The position numbers were made by a program, and so were the translations under genes. From Trujillonella endophytica (GTDB lineage Bacteria > Actinomycetota > Actinomycetes > Mycobacteriales > Geodermatophilaceae): DNA of 64,000 bases. The notes under the pieces are model-generated. The model saw only the letters and a program-made list of their open reading frames with translations. It was not told the DNA's origin and made no database searches. Within the stretch, counting starts at the first letter, position 1, and each line of letters opens with the position of its first letter. Shown piece by piece: positions 22,827-30,971 of this stretch. Location of the stretch: assembly GCF_019799905.1 (NCBI RefSeq), contig NZ_JABGCI010000011.1, positions 62,001 to 126,000 of the forward strand. Direction: 5' to 3'.

Positions 22827-25142
22827 GTGGCTCTGGCGCTCTACCGCAAGTACCGCCCGGCGACCTTCGCCGAGGTGGTCGGCCAGGAGCATGTCACCGC
22901 ACCCCTGGTGAACGCCATCGAGGCCGGGCGGATCAACCACGCCTACCTGTTCAGCGGTCCCCGCGGCTGCGGGAAGACGTCGTCGGCCCGCATCCTCGCC
23001 CGCTCGCTCAACTGCGAGCAGGGGCCCACCGCCACCCCCTGCGGGGTCTGCGGCTCCTGCGTCGCGCTGGCCCCTGACGGCCCCGGGTCGCTCGACGTCA
23101 TCGAGATCGACGCGGCCAGCCACGGCGGCGTCGACGACGCCCGTGACCTGCGCGAGCGGGCCTTCTTCGCGCCGGTGAACAGCCGCTACAAGGTGTACAT
23201 CGTCGACGAGGCGCACATGGTCTCCTCGCAGGGCTTCAACGCCCTGCTCAAGGTGGTCGAGGAGCCGCCGGAGTTCCTGGTCTTCGTCTTCGCGACCACC
23301 GAGCCGGAGAAGGTGCTCCCCACCATCCGCTCGCGCACCCACCACTACCCGTTCCGGCTGGTGCCGCCCTCGACGCTGCGCACCCTGCTGGAGAAGACCT
23401 GCGCCGCGGAGGGCGTGACGGTCGAGCCGACGGTCTTCCCGCTCGTCGTCCGGGCCGGCGGTGGCTCGGTCCGTGACTCCCTGTCGATCCTCGACCAGCT
23501 GCTGGCCGGTGCCGGCCCCGACGGCGTCACCTACGCCTCCGCGGTCGGCCTGCTGGGCGTCACCGACGACGCGCTGCTCGACGAGACGATCGACGCGCTG
23601 GCCGCCTCCGACGCCCCTGGCGTCTTCCGCGCCGTCGACCGGGTGGTGGAGGCCGGCCACGACCCCCGCCGCTTCGCCACCGACCTGCTCGACCGGCTGC
23701 GGGACCTCATCGTGCTCGACGCGGTCCCCGACGCCGGCGGCAACGGGCTGCTCGACTGCCCGCCGGACCGGCTGGACCTGATGAGCTCGCAGGCCCGGGC
23801 GCTGGGCTCGGCGACCCTCTCCCGGATGGCCGACACGGTGCACGCCGGGCTCACCGAGATGCGGGGGACGACGGCGCCCCGCCTGCTGCTCGAGCTGGTG
23901 TGCGCCCGGATGCTGCTGCCCGGCACCGACGACGCCGCCGCCGCCACCCTCCAGCGCCTCGAACGCCTCGAGCGGCGGATGTCGATCGCCGGTGAGCACG
24001 CCGGCCGGCCGGTCGCCGATGCCCCCGTCCGGGAGGCACCCGTCCGTGCGGCGCCCGTGCGCGAGACCCCCGCCCGGGAGGTGACCCCCGTGCGCGAGGC
24101 CCCCGTGCGCGAGGCCCCCGTGCGCGAGGCCCCCGCCCGCGAGGCGCCCGCCCGCGAGGCGCCGGCAGCCGAGCCGGCGGCGCGCGACGCGGGGGCGGCC
24201 TCCCGCCGGGAGTACGTCCGCCCGTCCCGCGCGTCCGCCGCGGCGCCCCCGGCCACCCCGGCCGCGCCCACGCCCGCGTCGAGCGCCCCGGCCGCGACCG
24301 CCGACGACGACTGGCCGGAGACGGCCCGGCCCGGGTCGGCCGCGCCGACGGCCCCGGCCCAGCCCGCCGCGGCCCGGCCGGTCGCCGCGGCCTCCGCCGC
24401 TGCTCCGCCGGCCCCCGAGCGGGAGGCGCCGCGGCCGCGTGTGGCCACCGACGAGCCCGACATCCCCCTGCCGCCCGAGCCGACGGACGAGGAGGAGTGG
24501 CCGCACCCCGCCGAGCCGGCCGAGGCGCGCGCCGCCGCTGCCCGGGTCGGCGCCCCCCGCGACGCCGGACCGCCCCGGGCGGCCGCGGAGTCCGCGCCCG
24601 CGCCGCGCGGTGGGGAGCCGACGCCGGTGGTCTCGGCGAACCCCGGCGGTATCGACGGAGGGGCGGACGGCGAGCTCACCACCGCCGACGTCCGGCGGGT
24701 GTGGCCGGAGCTGCTGGCCGTCGTCCGCAAGCACAAGCGGACCACCGAGGCACTGCTGAAGTCGGCCCAGGTGCACGACCTGACCGGGGGCACGCTGCAC
24801 CTGGCGATGACCTCGCCCGCGCTGGCCAAGATGCTCAGCGACGACCTGAACCAGGAGATCGTCCGCACCGCGCTGCAGGAGCTGCTCGGCGTGCGGTGGA
24901 AGGTGCAGGCGGTCGTCGAGGGCGCCGGGCGGGCGACCGGCGGGGGCCGGGCCGGCCCGCCGGACCGCGAGGCCGCCCGCGAGGCCGAGCGCGTGGCCGA
25001 GGCGGCCGAGGCGACCGAGCTGATGGCCGAGCGCGCGGCGGAGACCACGAGCGACCGGCCGCCCGAGCTCGTCGTGGACCCCGAGCAGGCCGCGCTGTCG
25101 CTGCTGCGTGCCCAGCTCGGCGCCCGCCCGATCGACGAGTGA
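22827..25142 (+). CDS. dnaX: DNA polymerase III subunit gamma/tau, 771 aa
   Basis: This is the clamp-loader ATPase. It has Walker A GPRGCGKTS (about residues 44-52), a four-Cys zinc site (CEQG..TPCGVCGSC), Walker B VDEAHM, and sensor segment EPEKVLPTIRSR. The AAA+ and collar domains span about 1-370. A long Pro/Ala/Glu-rich linker (about 390-600) with a 15-bp tandem repeat follows, then a tau-like C-terminal domain from LTTADVRRVWPELLAVVRKH. It is full length for an actinobacterium. The GTG start has no Shine-Dalgarno but a -10 box 6 nt away. SRP RNA precedes and the amidase is convergent. Confidence 0.95.
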   Translation: MALALYRKYRPATFAEVVGQEHVTAPLVNAIEAGRINHAYLFSGPRGCGKTSSARILARSLNCEQGPTATPCGVCGSCVALAPDGPGSLDVIEIDAASHGGVDDARDLRERAFFAPVNSRYKVYIVDEAHMVSSQGFNALLKVVEEPPEFLVFVFATTEPEKVLPTIRSRTHHYPFRLVPPSTLRTLLEKTCAAEGVTVEPTVFPLVVRAGGGSVRDSLSILDQLLAGAGPDGVTYASAVGLLGVTDDALLDETIDALAASDAPGVFRAVDRVVEAGHDPRRFATDLLDRLRDLIVLDAVPDAGGNGLLDCPPDRLDLMSSQARALGSATLSRMADTVHAGLTEMRGTTAPRLLLELVCARMLLPGTDDAAAATLQRLERLERRMSIAGEHAGRPVADAPVREAPVRAAPVRETPAREVTPVREAPVREAPVREAPAREAPAREAPAAEPAARDAGAASRREYVRPSRASAAAPPATPAAPTPASSAPAATADDDWPETARPGSAAPTAPAQPAAARPVAAASAAAPPAPEREAPRPRVATDEPDIPLPPEPTDEEEWPHPAEPAEARAAAARVGAPRDAGPPRAAAESAPAPRGGEPTPVVSANPGGIDGGADGELTTADVRRVWPELLAVVRKHKRTTEALLKSAQVHDLTGGTLHLAMTSPALAKMLSDDLNQEIVRTALQELLGVRWKVQAVVEGAGRATGGGRAGPPDREAAREAERVAEAAEATELMAERAAETTSDRPPELVVDPEQAALSLLRAQLGARPIDE
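24027..24164 (+). repeat. Nine-unit 15-bp minisatellite inside dnaX
   Basis: Units of 15 nt (one of 18) encode VREAP/AREAP pentapeptides in the linker of gamma/tau. Three consecutive copies at 24090-24134 are exact GTGCGCGAGGCCCCC and two more at 24135-24164 differ by one base from each other. Copy number may vary between strains without shifting the frame. Confidence 0.85.
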
Positions 25143-25155
25143 ACGCCCGCCACTC

Positions 25156-25174
25156 GCCCCGCGTGCCACGGGGC
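25156..25174. terminator. Hairpin between dnaX and the convergent amidase gene
   Basis: CCCCG-cgtgcca-CGGGG follows the dnaX stop by 15 nt and lies 26 nt from the amidase stop, so it can serve both strands. Confidence 0.5.
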
Positions 25175-25199
25175 CCCGAGGTCGGGCCGGTCCGGCAGG

Positions 25200-26063
25200 T
25201 CACGTACCGAGGAACGTCAGGATCCCGGCCGCGAGCCGCTCGGCGATCGCCTGGCGGCCCGCCGCGTCGCTCATGAGCGTGGCGTCCGCGGCGTTGCGCA
25301 TGTTGCCGCACTCGACGTAGACCGCCGGCGTCGTCGCCAGGTTGAGGGCGGCGAGGTCCGGCCGGTCGTCGAGCCCGTACGCGCCCACGTAGTCCGCCGG
25401 CGGCACCACGGGGACCAGGGCGTCGCGCAGGGCCACCGCGAGGGCGTCGGTCCGTGCGGCCACCGCCGGCCCGGCCGGGTCGCGGGAGGACGTGATGACG
25501 TGGAACCCGCGGCCGCCGGCCGCGGCGCCGTCCCCGTGGATGCCGACGAACACCGCCGCGCCCACCTGCCCCGGCAGTGCCCCACGCGCGTCGACGCACG
25601 GTCCGACCCCGGTGTCGTCGGCGCGGGTCAGGACGACCTCGACGCCGGCGGCGGCCAGCAGGCCGCGGGTGCGCAGGGCGACGTCCCAGGTGAAGGCGTG
25701 CTCCGGGTAGCCGGCGTCGGTCGAGGTGCCGGTGGTGTTGCACGCCTTGGTCCCGCCCGCGCCGTCGGGCACCGGCGCGCCGATCACCCCTGGCGCCGCG
25801 GCGTTGCCGCCGTTGTGGCCGGGGTCGAGCACCACGACCGGCGCCGGTGCCGGGGGCGGCGGGGGGAGCGGCGGGGACGGGACGGCCGGGGTGACCGGGG
25901 ACGGCGTCCCCGACGGGACGGGGGACGCCGACGCCGATGCGGTGGGGGACGCGGGGGCGGTCCGCGGGCTGGACGACGCCTCCGGGGAGCCCGTCCCGGG
26001 GGACCCGCCGCACGCGCTCAGCAGCAGGACGAGCGAGACCACCACCGTCCCGGCGCGCCGCAC
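25200..26063 (-). CDS. N-acetylmuramoyl-L-alanine amidase (amidase_3), lipoprotein, 287 aa
   Basis: A short basic N-terminus and a hydrophobic stretch end in LLLSAC, a lipobox with Cys18. A linker of about 60 Ser/Pro/Ala residues follows. The catalytic domain has VVLDPGHNGGN (zinc His), YPEHAFTWDVALRTRGLL (zinc Glu), VGIHGDG (second His) and YVECGNMRN (catalytic Glu). It cleaves the peptide from muramic acid in the wall. GTG 26063 is chosen because it gives a compact signal; GTG 26111 in frame is possible but would abut the ybaB start. An amidase divergent from ybaB matches Rv3717/Rv3716c in M. tuberculosis. Confidence 0.85.
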   Translation of the reverse strand: MRRAGTVVVSLVLLLSACGGSPGTGSPEASSSPRTAPASPTASASASPVPSGTPSPVTPAVPSPPLPPPPPAPAPVVVLDPGHNGGNAAAPGVIGAPVPDGAGGTKACNTTGTSTDAGYPEHAFTWDVALRTRGLLAAAGVEVVLTRADDTGVGPCVDARGALPGQVGAAVFVGIHGDGAAAGGRGFHVITSSRDPAGPAVAARTDALAVALRDALVPVVPPADYVGAYGLDDRPDLAALNLATTPAVYVECGNMRNAADATLMSDAAGRQAIAERLAAGILTFLGT

Positions 26064-26099
26064 CCGCGCGAGCCTGCCACGGACGTCGTCCCCCGGGCC

Positions 26100-26105
26100 T
26101 ACGCT
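26100..26105 (+). promoter_or_regulatory. Candidate -10 box (TACGCT) for leaderless ybaB
   Basis: TACGCT ends 6 nt before ATG 26112, with no Shine-Dalgarno between them. Confidence 0.5.
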
Positions 26106-26111
26106 CGGCAC

Positions 26112-26450
26112 ATGTCGTTCCCCGGAGGCGCCCCCGACCTGCAGCAGCTGATGCAGCAGGCGCAGCAGATGCAGCAGCAGCTGGTCGCTGCGCAGGAGCA
26201 ACTGGCCAACGAAGAGGTCACCGGCTCGGCCGGTGGCGGGCTGGTCACCGCGACCATGACCGGCAGCGGCGAGCTGACCGCGGTCGCCATCAAGCCCGAG
26301 GCCGTCGACCCGGACGACCTGGAGACCCTGCAGGACCTCGTCGTCGCCGCCGTCCGCGACGCGGGCCGGGCCGCCAACGAGCTGGCCACCAACCGGATGG
26401 GCCCCCTCGCGGGTGGCCTCGGTGGCGGCCTGGGTCTCCCCGGCGCCTGA
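26112..26450 (+). CDS. ybaB: YbaB/EbfC family nucleoid-associated protein, 112 aa
   Basis: This small DNA-binding protein has a Gln-rich helix (LQQLMQQAQQMQQQLVAAQE, residues about 10-29), a GLVTATMTGSGELTAVAI beta segment and a DDLETLQDLVVAAVRDA helix, the standard YbaB fold. The C-terminus is a Gly/Leu tail. It usually works as a dimer that coats or bridges DNA and is linked to recombination. recR follows by 34 bp, as in most bacteria. Confidence 0.93.
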   Translation: MSFPGGAPDLQQLMQQAQQMQQQLVAAQEQLANEEVTGSAGGGLVTATMTGSGELTAVAIKPEAVDPDDLETLQDLVVAAVRDAGRAANELATNRMGPLAGGLGGGLGLPGA

Positions 26451-26484
26451 GCGACGGCCGCAGAGACCGGACAGGAGTCACTCC

Positions 26485-27084
26485 GTGTACGAGGGGGCCG
26501 TCCAGGACCTCATCGACGAGCTCGGCCGCCTGCCGGGCGTCGGGCCCAAGAGCGCGCAGCGCATCGCCTTCCACCTGCTGGCGGCGGAGTCCGCCGACGT
26601 CGGCCGGCTCGTGGCCGCGCTGCAGCGCGTGCAGGCGGAGGTGCGCTTCTGCGTGACCTGCTTCAACGTCGCCGAGGCCGAGCAGTGCCGGATCTGCCGT
26701 GACCCGCGGCGGACCGACGACGTGATCTGTGTGGTCGAGGAGCCCAAGGACGTCGTCGCCATCGAGCGCACCCGGGAGTTCCGGGGCAAGTACCACGTGC
26801 TCGGCGGCGCGATCAGCCCCATCGAGGGCGTCGGCCCGGACGACCTGAAGGTCAAGGAGCTCATGACCCGGCTGATGGACGGCCAGGTCACCGAGCTGAT
26901 CATCGCCACCGACCCCAACCTGGAGGGTGAGGCGACCGCCGCCTACCTGGCCCGGCTGGTCGGGCCGATGGGCCTCGCAGTGTCCCGGCTGGCCAGCGGC
27001 CTGCCGGTCGGCGGAGACCTCGAGTACGCCGACGAGGTCACCCTCGGGCGGGCGTTCGAGGGCCGCCGCCGCATCGACGCCTGA
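26485..27084 (+). CDS. recR: Recombination mediator RecR, 199 aa
   Basis: The layout is RecR throughout: an N-terminal helix-hairpin-helix (LGRLPGVGPKSAQRIAFHLL, about residues 13-32), a four-Cys zinc finger (CVTCFNVAEAEQCRIC), a Toprim domain starting VICVVEEPKDVVAIE and a conserved EGEATAAYLARLV loop. It helps load RecA on gapped DNA with RecO. GTG 26485 is preceded by CAGGAG at 7 nt. A family B palindrome sits on its stop codon. Confidence 0.95.
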   Translation: MYEGAVQDLIDELGRLPGVGPKSAQRIAFHLLAAESADVGRLVAALQRVQAEVRFCVTCFNVAEAEQCRICRDPRRTDDVICVVEEPKDVVAIERTREFRGKYHVLGGAISPIEGVGPDDLKVKELMTRLMDGQVTELIIATDPNLEGEATAAYLARLVGPMGLAVSRLASGLPVGGDLEYADEVTLGRAFEGRRRIDA

Positions 27085-27144
27085 CGGAGGACCCCCGTGC
27101 CCCCACCGCACGCGAGCTCGCGGTGGTCCCCGGCACGGGGGCCA
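27082..27144 (+). repeat. Intergenic palindrome family B on the recR stop codon
   Basis: The element begins at TGA of recR (TGACGGAGGACCCCC). Outer arms CCCCGTGCC (27093-27101) and GGCACGGGG (27132-27140) enclose an inner hairpin, CACCGC...GCGGTG, whose tip is CGCGAGCTCGCG. It fills the gap to the convergent Rieske gene. Confidence 0.8.
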
Positions 27145-27150
27145 GGGACG

Positions 27151-27513
27151 TCACCCTTCGATCACGACGTCGTCACCGCGGCGCAGCGCCCGGCGCACGC
27201 GCAGCTTGAGGTACTGCGCGTAGCCGCGGACGAGCTGCGTGTAGCCCGGCGTCGGGCCCTTGTAGCCGAGGAAGCCCTTCGGCCCGTCGACCATCTCGCC
27301 GGTGCGGACGTCGTAGCGCGCCGCGTGCCACGGGCAGACCAGGCACCCCTCGGCGTCGACCGTCCCCTCGGAGAGGTCCGCCAGCTGGTGCCGGCAGCGG
27401 CGGGAGACGGCGAAGTAGGCCCCGCCGCGGTTGCCCACCGCCCAGTCGCCGACGCGGCGCACCGCGCCCGGCGGCAGGTCGGCGGCGGGGATGCGGTCGG
27501 GCTTCTCGGGCAT
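27151..27513 (-). CDS. Rieske [2Fe-2S] ferredoxin-type protein, 120 aa
   Basis: It has one Rieske domain with Cys40-x-His42 and Cys60-x2-His63 (CRH ... CPWH), the ligands of a Rieske cluster. It lacks the second disulfide Cys pair of cytochrome bc1 Rieske proteins, and has no transmembrane helix, so it is a soluble ferredoxin-like electron carrier, of the type that pairs with oxygenases or acts alone. A basic C-terminal tail (LKLRVRRALRRGD) may contact a partner. The partner is not seen nearby. It is convergent with recR and divergent from the TPM gene. Confidence 0.88.
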   Translation of the reverse strand: MPEKPDRIPAADLPPGAVRRVGDWAVGNRGGAYFAVSRRCRHQLADLSEGTVDAEGCLVCPWHAARYDVRTGEMVDGPKGFLGYKGPTPGYTQLVRGYAQYLKLRVRRALRRGDDVVIEG

Positions 27514-27593
27514 GTCGTCTCCAATTGAGTCGTGTGCACGGGTTCGGCCTCGGCCCTACCCGCTCGCGGCCGTCCCAGACCGCCCGCCGTCGG

Positions 27594-27599
27594 TAGGGT
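27594..27599 (+). promoter_or_regulatory. Candidate -10 box (TAGGGT) for the TPM-domain gene, leaderless
   Basis: TAGGGT ends 7 nt before GTG 27607 with no Shine-Dalgarno between. The same hexamer precedes the ATP-grasp gene at 35058-35063. Confidence 0.55.
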
Positions 27600-27606
27600 C
27601 GAAGTC

Positions 27607-29643
27607 GTGCTCCTCCGCCGGTCCTCCGCCGTCCTCGCCGTCGCCGGGGCGGTGGTCCTGACCGGGCCTGCCGCGCTGGCCGAGCCCCCCGTGAACGTCG
27701 CCGGCCAGGTGGACGACCGGTCCGACGTCCTCACCGACGACGAGCAGGCCGCGGTCGAGGACGCGGTCAGCCAGCTCGAGATCGACGAGGGCATCGAGCT
27801 CGTCGTCGTCTTCGTCGACTCCTTCGACGGGCAGGACCCGTTCGCCTGGGCCGACCAGACCGCGTCGCTGTCGAACCTGGACGCCTCCGACGCCATCCTC
27901 GCCGTCTCCACGGGAGCGCAGCGCGAGTACGCGTACGGGCTGGGTCAGGACGTCGACGTCACCGAGGAGGAGGTCGACGAGTTCGCCGCCTCCGACGTCG
28001 ACCCGCGGTTCGGCGACGGCGACTGGGCGGGCGGCGCCGAGGCGTTCGCCGAGGGCCTCGCCGAGGCCAACGGCAGCGACGGGACGGGGTTCGGCACGAT
28101 CGCGGTCGTCGGCGGCATCGCGGCGGTGGGCGGCGGGGCGTACCTGCTGTCGCGGTCGCGCCGGAGGCGCCGGGAGGCGGCCGGCCCGGAGGTGAAGCGC
28201 CTCGAGCGGCCGGACCCGCACGCCGGCGTGCCCACCGAGCAGCTGCAGGCGCAGGCCAGCACCGCCCTCCTGGAGCTCGACGAGGCGATCAAGACCTCGC
28301 AGCTGGACCTGGACTTCGCGCGGCTGCAGTACGGCGAGGACGCCGTCACCGGCTTCGCCGAGGCGCTCGCGCAGTCCCGGCAGGAGCTCACCCGCGCGTT
28401 CACCCTCCGCCAGCAGCTGGACGACGAGATCCCGGAGGACGAGCCGACCACCCGGGCGATGCTCGCCGAGATGCTCCAGCTGACGTCGGCCGCCGACGCC
28501 CGGCTCGACGAGCAGGCCGAGTCGTTCGACCAGCTCCGGGACCTGGAGAAGAACGCGCCGCAGGCGCTGGAGGCGCTGGGGCCGCGGATCACCGCGCTCC
28601 AGGGGCGGCTGCCCGCCGACGAGCAGCGGATGGCCGAGCTGCAGCGGCGCTACGCGCCCGCGGCGATCGCGTCCGTGGCCGACAACCTGGAGCAGGCCCG
28701 GGCGCGGCTGACCGCGGCGGAGCACGAGGTCGCCGAGGCACGCGCCGGGCTCGACGCGGGCAAGCCGGGCGAGGCCGTCGGCGACATCCGGGCCGCCGAG
28801 GACGCCGTCGTGCAGACCGGCCAGCTGCTCGACGCGATCGGGCGGCTGGCCAACGACCTGGAGGGAGCGGTGCAGCGCATCCCCGCGGCGCGTGCGGACA
28901 CCGAGCAGGACCTCGCCGAGGCGCGGGCGCTCGTGGCCTCGGGCGACCGCAGCGGCCTGCAGCCGCAGATCGCCCGGGCCGAGGCCGCCATCGCGGCCGC
29001 CGACGAGGCGATGGTCGCGAACGGCGGCGCGCTGCCGGACCCGTTCACCGCGCTGCGCCGGCTGGAGGAGGCCGACATCGCGCTGGAGCAGGCGCTGGGC
29101 GTGGCCCGCGACGCCCAGACCCGAACTCGCCGCGCTGCCGCGAGTCTGGACCAGGTCCTGCTCCACGCCCGCTCGACCGTCGCCGCCGCCGGCGACTTCA
29201 TCGCCACCCGGCGCGGCGCCGTGGGGCCCGAGGCCCGCACCCGGCTGGCCGAGGCCGAGCGCCACCTGCAGGCGGCGGCCGGCCTGGCGGCCACCGACCC
29301 GGTCAGCGCGCTGCAGGAGGCGCAGCAGGCCGACGCCCTCGCCGGGCAGGCGCTGCAGCGTGCCCAGTCGGACGTCTCGTCGTGGAACTCGGGCTACGGC
29401 GGGGGTGGCTACGGCGGCGGGGGCTACGGCGGCGGGGGCTTCGCCGGTCCCGGCTACGGACGTGGTCCGGACCTGGGCAGCCTCGTGCTCGGCGGCATCC
29501 TGTTCGGCGGGGGCGGCGGTGGTGGCGGCGGGTACCGACGCGGTGGCTCCTTCGGGGGGTCGGGCCGCCGCTCCGGGGGCAGCTTCGGTGGTGGCTCGCG
29601 CGGCGGCGGCGGAGGCCGGCGCGGCGGCACCCGCCGGTTCTGA
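27607..29643 (+). CDS. TPM-domain protein with long coiled-coil region and Gly-rich tail, 678 aa
   Basis: A signal peptide (residues about 1-25, ending ALA) is followed by a TPM domain (about 30-150; QVDDRSDVLTDDEQAAVEDA opens it). A transmembrane helix lies at about 162-182, then about 400 residues of Ala/Glu/Arg-rich helices predicted to be coiled coil, and a C-terminal Gly/Tyr/Ser-rich tail (repeated GYGGG). The TPM domain should be outside and the coiled coil inside the cell. TPM proteins such as YgcG are linked to envelope maintenance; the biochemical role is not established. GTG 27607 gives a proper signal peptide. Confidence 0.83.
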   Translation: MLLRRSSAVLAVAGAVVLTGPAALAEPPVNVAGQVDDRSDVLTDDEQAAVEDAVSQLEIDEGIELVVVFVDSFDGQDPFAWADQTASLSNLDASDAILAVSTGAQREYAYGLGQDVDVTEEEVDEFAASDVDPRFGDGDWAGGAEAFAEGLAEANGSDGTGFGTIAVVGGIAAVGGGAYLLSRSRRRRREAAGPEVKRLERPDPHAGVPTEQLQAQASTALLELDEAIKTSQLDLDFARLQYGEDAVTGFAEALAQSRQELTRAFTLRQQLDDEIPEDEPTTRAMLAEMLQLTSAADARLDEQAESFDQLRDLEKNAPQALEALGPRITALQGRLPADEQRMAELQRRYAPAAIASVADNLEQARARLTAAEHEVAEARAGLDAGKPGEAVGDIRAAEDAVVQTGQLLDAIGRLANDLEGAVQRIPAARADTEQDLAEARALVASGDRSGLQPQIARAEAAIAAADEAMVANGGALPDPFTALRRLEEADIALEQALGVARDAQTRTRRAAASLDQVLLHARSTVAAAGDFIATRRGAVGPEARTRLAEAERHLQAAAGLAATDPVSALQEAQQADALAGQALQRAQSDVSSWNSGYGGGGYGGGGYGGGGFAGPGYGRGPDLGSLVLGGILFGGGGGGGGGYRRGGSFGGSGRRSGGSFGGGSRGGGGGRRGGTRRF

Positions 29644-29733
29644 CCCGCGCCGCTCGACGGCCCGGGCGCCCGGACCCTGGGAACTGTCGGCGCCCGGTGG
29701 CACCGTGACCTCCCCCACACCGGAGGAGGAGCG

Positions 29734-30492
29734 ATGCCCACGAGAGACACCCCGTGGCCGGCCGGCACGCCGTGCTGGATCGACTACGACGCCACCGACC
29801 CCGCCGCGACGACCGCCTTCTACGCCGGCCTGTTCGGCTGGCAGTGGACCGAGCCCATGGCGGAGTTCGGTGAGTACACGAACGCGCTCGTCGACGGCCG
29901 ACCCGCCGCCGGCCTGGGGCGGGCGCCGGAGGGGTCCCCAGGCGGCTGGACGCTGTACTTCGCTGCGGACGACGCCGCCGCCACGCTCGACCGGGTGCGC
30001 GAGGCCGGCGGCAGCGTCGTCCTCGAGCCGATGACGGTGGGCCCCTTCGGCCGCATGGCGATCGCCGTCGACCCCCAGGGGCACCGCTTCGGCCTGTGGG
30101 AGTCCGGCGAGCACACCGGCGTCCGGGTCTTCAACGAGCCGGGGTCCCTGACGTGGGAGGAGGCGGCGGTCGAGGACCTGGCCGCCGCCCACGCGTTCTA
30201 CACCGCGGTCTTCGGCTACCGGTTCGACGAGATCCCCGACATGGGCGGCTACGCCACCTTCGCCACCGGCGAGCGGCCGCTGGGCGGCATCGGGCCGGCC
30301 CAGCCCGGCCTGCCGACGGGGTGGTCGGTCTGCTTCGCCGTCGCCTCCACCGACGACGCGGTGGCCGGCGCCGAGTCCCGCGGGGGCAAGGTGCTCCACC
30401 CGGCGGAGGACACGGAGTTCGGCCGGTTCGCCGTCGTCGAGGACCCGTGGGGCGCGCCCTTCTCGGTGATGGAGGTCGAGCCGGAGGAGTGA
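29734..30492 (+). CDS. VOC family protein with two glyoxalase-like domains, 252 aa
   Basis: There are two vicinal-oxygen-chelate modules: CWIDYDATDPAATTAFYAGLFGW (about 11-33) and the matching AAVEDLAAAHAFYTAVFGYRFDE start in the second half. Each ends in a VDPQGHRFGLWE or VEDPWGAPFSVME strand with the metal-ligand Glu. Relatives are annotated as glyoxalase/bleomycin-resistance or hydroxylase-like proteins; the substrate is unknown. ATG 29734 has GGAGGAGG 5 nt upstream. It is followed by a strong convergent terminator. Confidence 0.85.
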   Translation: MPTRDTPWPAGTPCWIDYDATDPAATTAFYAGLFGWQWTEPMAEFGEYTNALVDGRPAAGLGRAPEGSPGGWTLYFAADDAAATLDRVREAGGSVVLEPMTVGPFGRMAIAVDPQGHRFGLWESGEHTGVRVFNEPGSLTWEEAAVEDLAAAHAFYTAVFGYRFDEIPDMGGYATFATGERPLGGIGPAQPGLPTGWSVCFAVASTDDAVAGAESRGGKVLHPAEDTEFGRFAVVEDPWGAPFSVMEVEPEE

Positions 30493-30493
30493 C

Positions 30494-30536
30494 GACGGCG
30501 GGCCGGCGTGGACGGGGCGCGCCGGCCGCTGCCGTC
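30494..30536. terminator. Two-way terminator between the VOC and PPOX genes
   Basis: GACGGC (30494-30499) pairs with GCCGTC (30531-30536) and inside it GGCCGGC pairs with GCCGGCC (30521-30527). The hairpin overlaps the PPOX stop codon and directly follows the VOC stop. Confidence 0.65.
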
Positions 30537-30966
30537 AGTCCCGGAGCCGGCCGTACACGTGCTCGGGGCGGAACCGGACGACGAGCCGGCGGTCGCGGAC
30601 CATCGCGGCGCGGTAGTCGTCCCAGTCCGGGTGCTCGCCGTTCACCCCGCGGTGGTAGGCGACGAGCTCCTCGACCGTGGCGTCGGAGGGGTCGGCGGCG
30701 ACCGGGGTGAGGTCGGCGGTGCCCTCGACGGCCACCCAGCCCCAGAAGTCGTCGGAGGAGACGTGCAGGGTGACGCGGGGGTCGCGCTCGAGGTTGCGCG
30801 TCTTGGCCCGGTCGGCGGTCACCGACACCCGGACCACCTGCTGGTCGACGTCGTAGGCGTAGCCGATGTCGGACAGCTGCGGCCGGCCGTCGCGCTTGAC
30901 CGTGGCGAGCACACCCCACTTCCGGCCGGCGACGAACTCGAGCATGCGGGGATCGAGGTCGCTCAC
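30535..30966 (-). CDS. PPOX-class (split beta-barrel) F420-dependent oxidoreductase-like protein, 143 aa
   Basis: A pyridoxamine-phosphate-oxidase-like barrel: KWGVLATVKRDGRPQLSDIGY (about 16-36), VRVSVTADRAKTRNLERDPRVTLHV and a WVAVEGTADL strand. This is the pattern of actinobacterial TIGR03618-type PPOX enzymes that use F420 or FMN. The cofactor and substrate are not determined. GTG 30966 is 5 nt after the pirin stop; an internal ATG at 30945 is an alternative. It is probably cotranscribed with the pirin gene. Confidence 0.85.
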   Translation of the reverse strand: MSDLDPRMLEFVAGRKWGVLATVKRDGRPQLSDIGYAYDVDQQVVRVSVTADRAKTRNLERDPRVTLHVSSDDFWGWVAVEGTADLTPVAADPSDATVEELVAYHRGVNGEHPDWDDYRAAMVRDRRLVVRFRPEHVYGRLRD

Positions 30967-30971
30967 GGCGT

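Noticed and set aside
24027..24164. Regularly spaced repeats considered as a CRISPR array
   Set aside because: Units are 15 bp with no spacers, in frame and coding for VREAP peptides in dnaX; it is a minisatellite.
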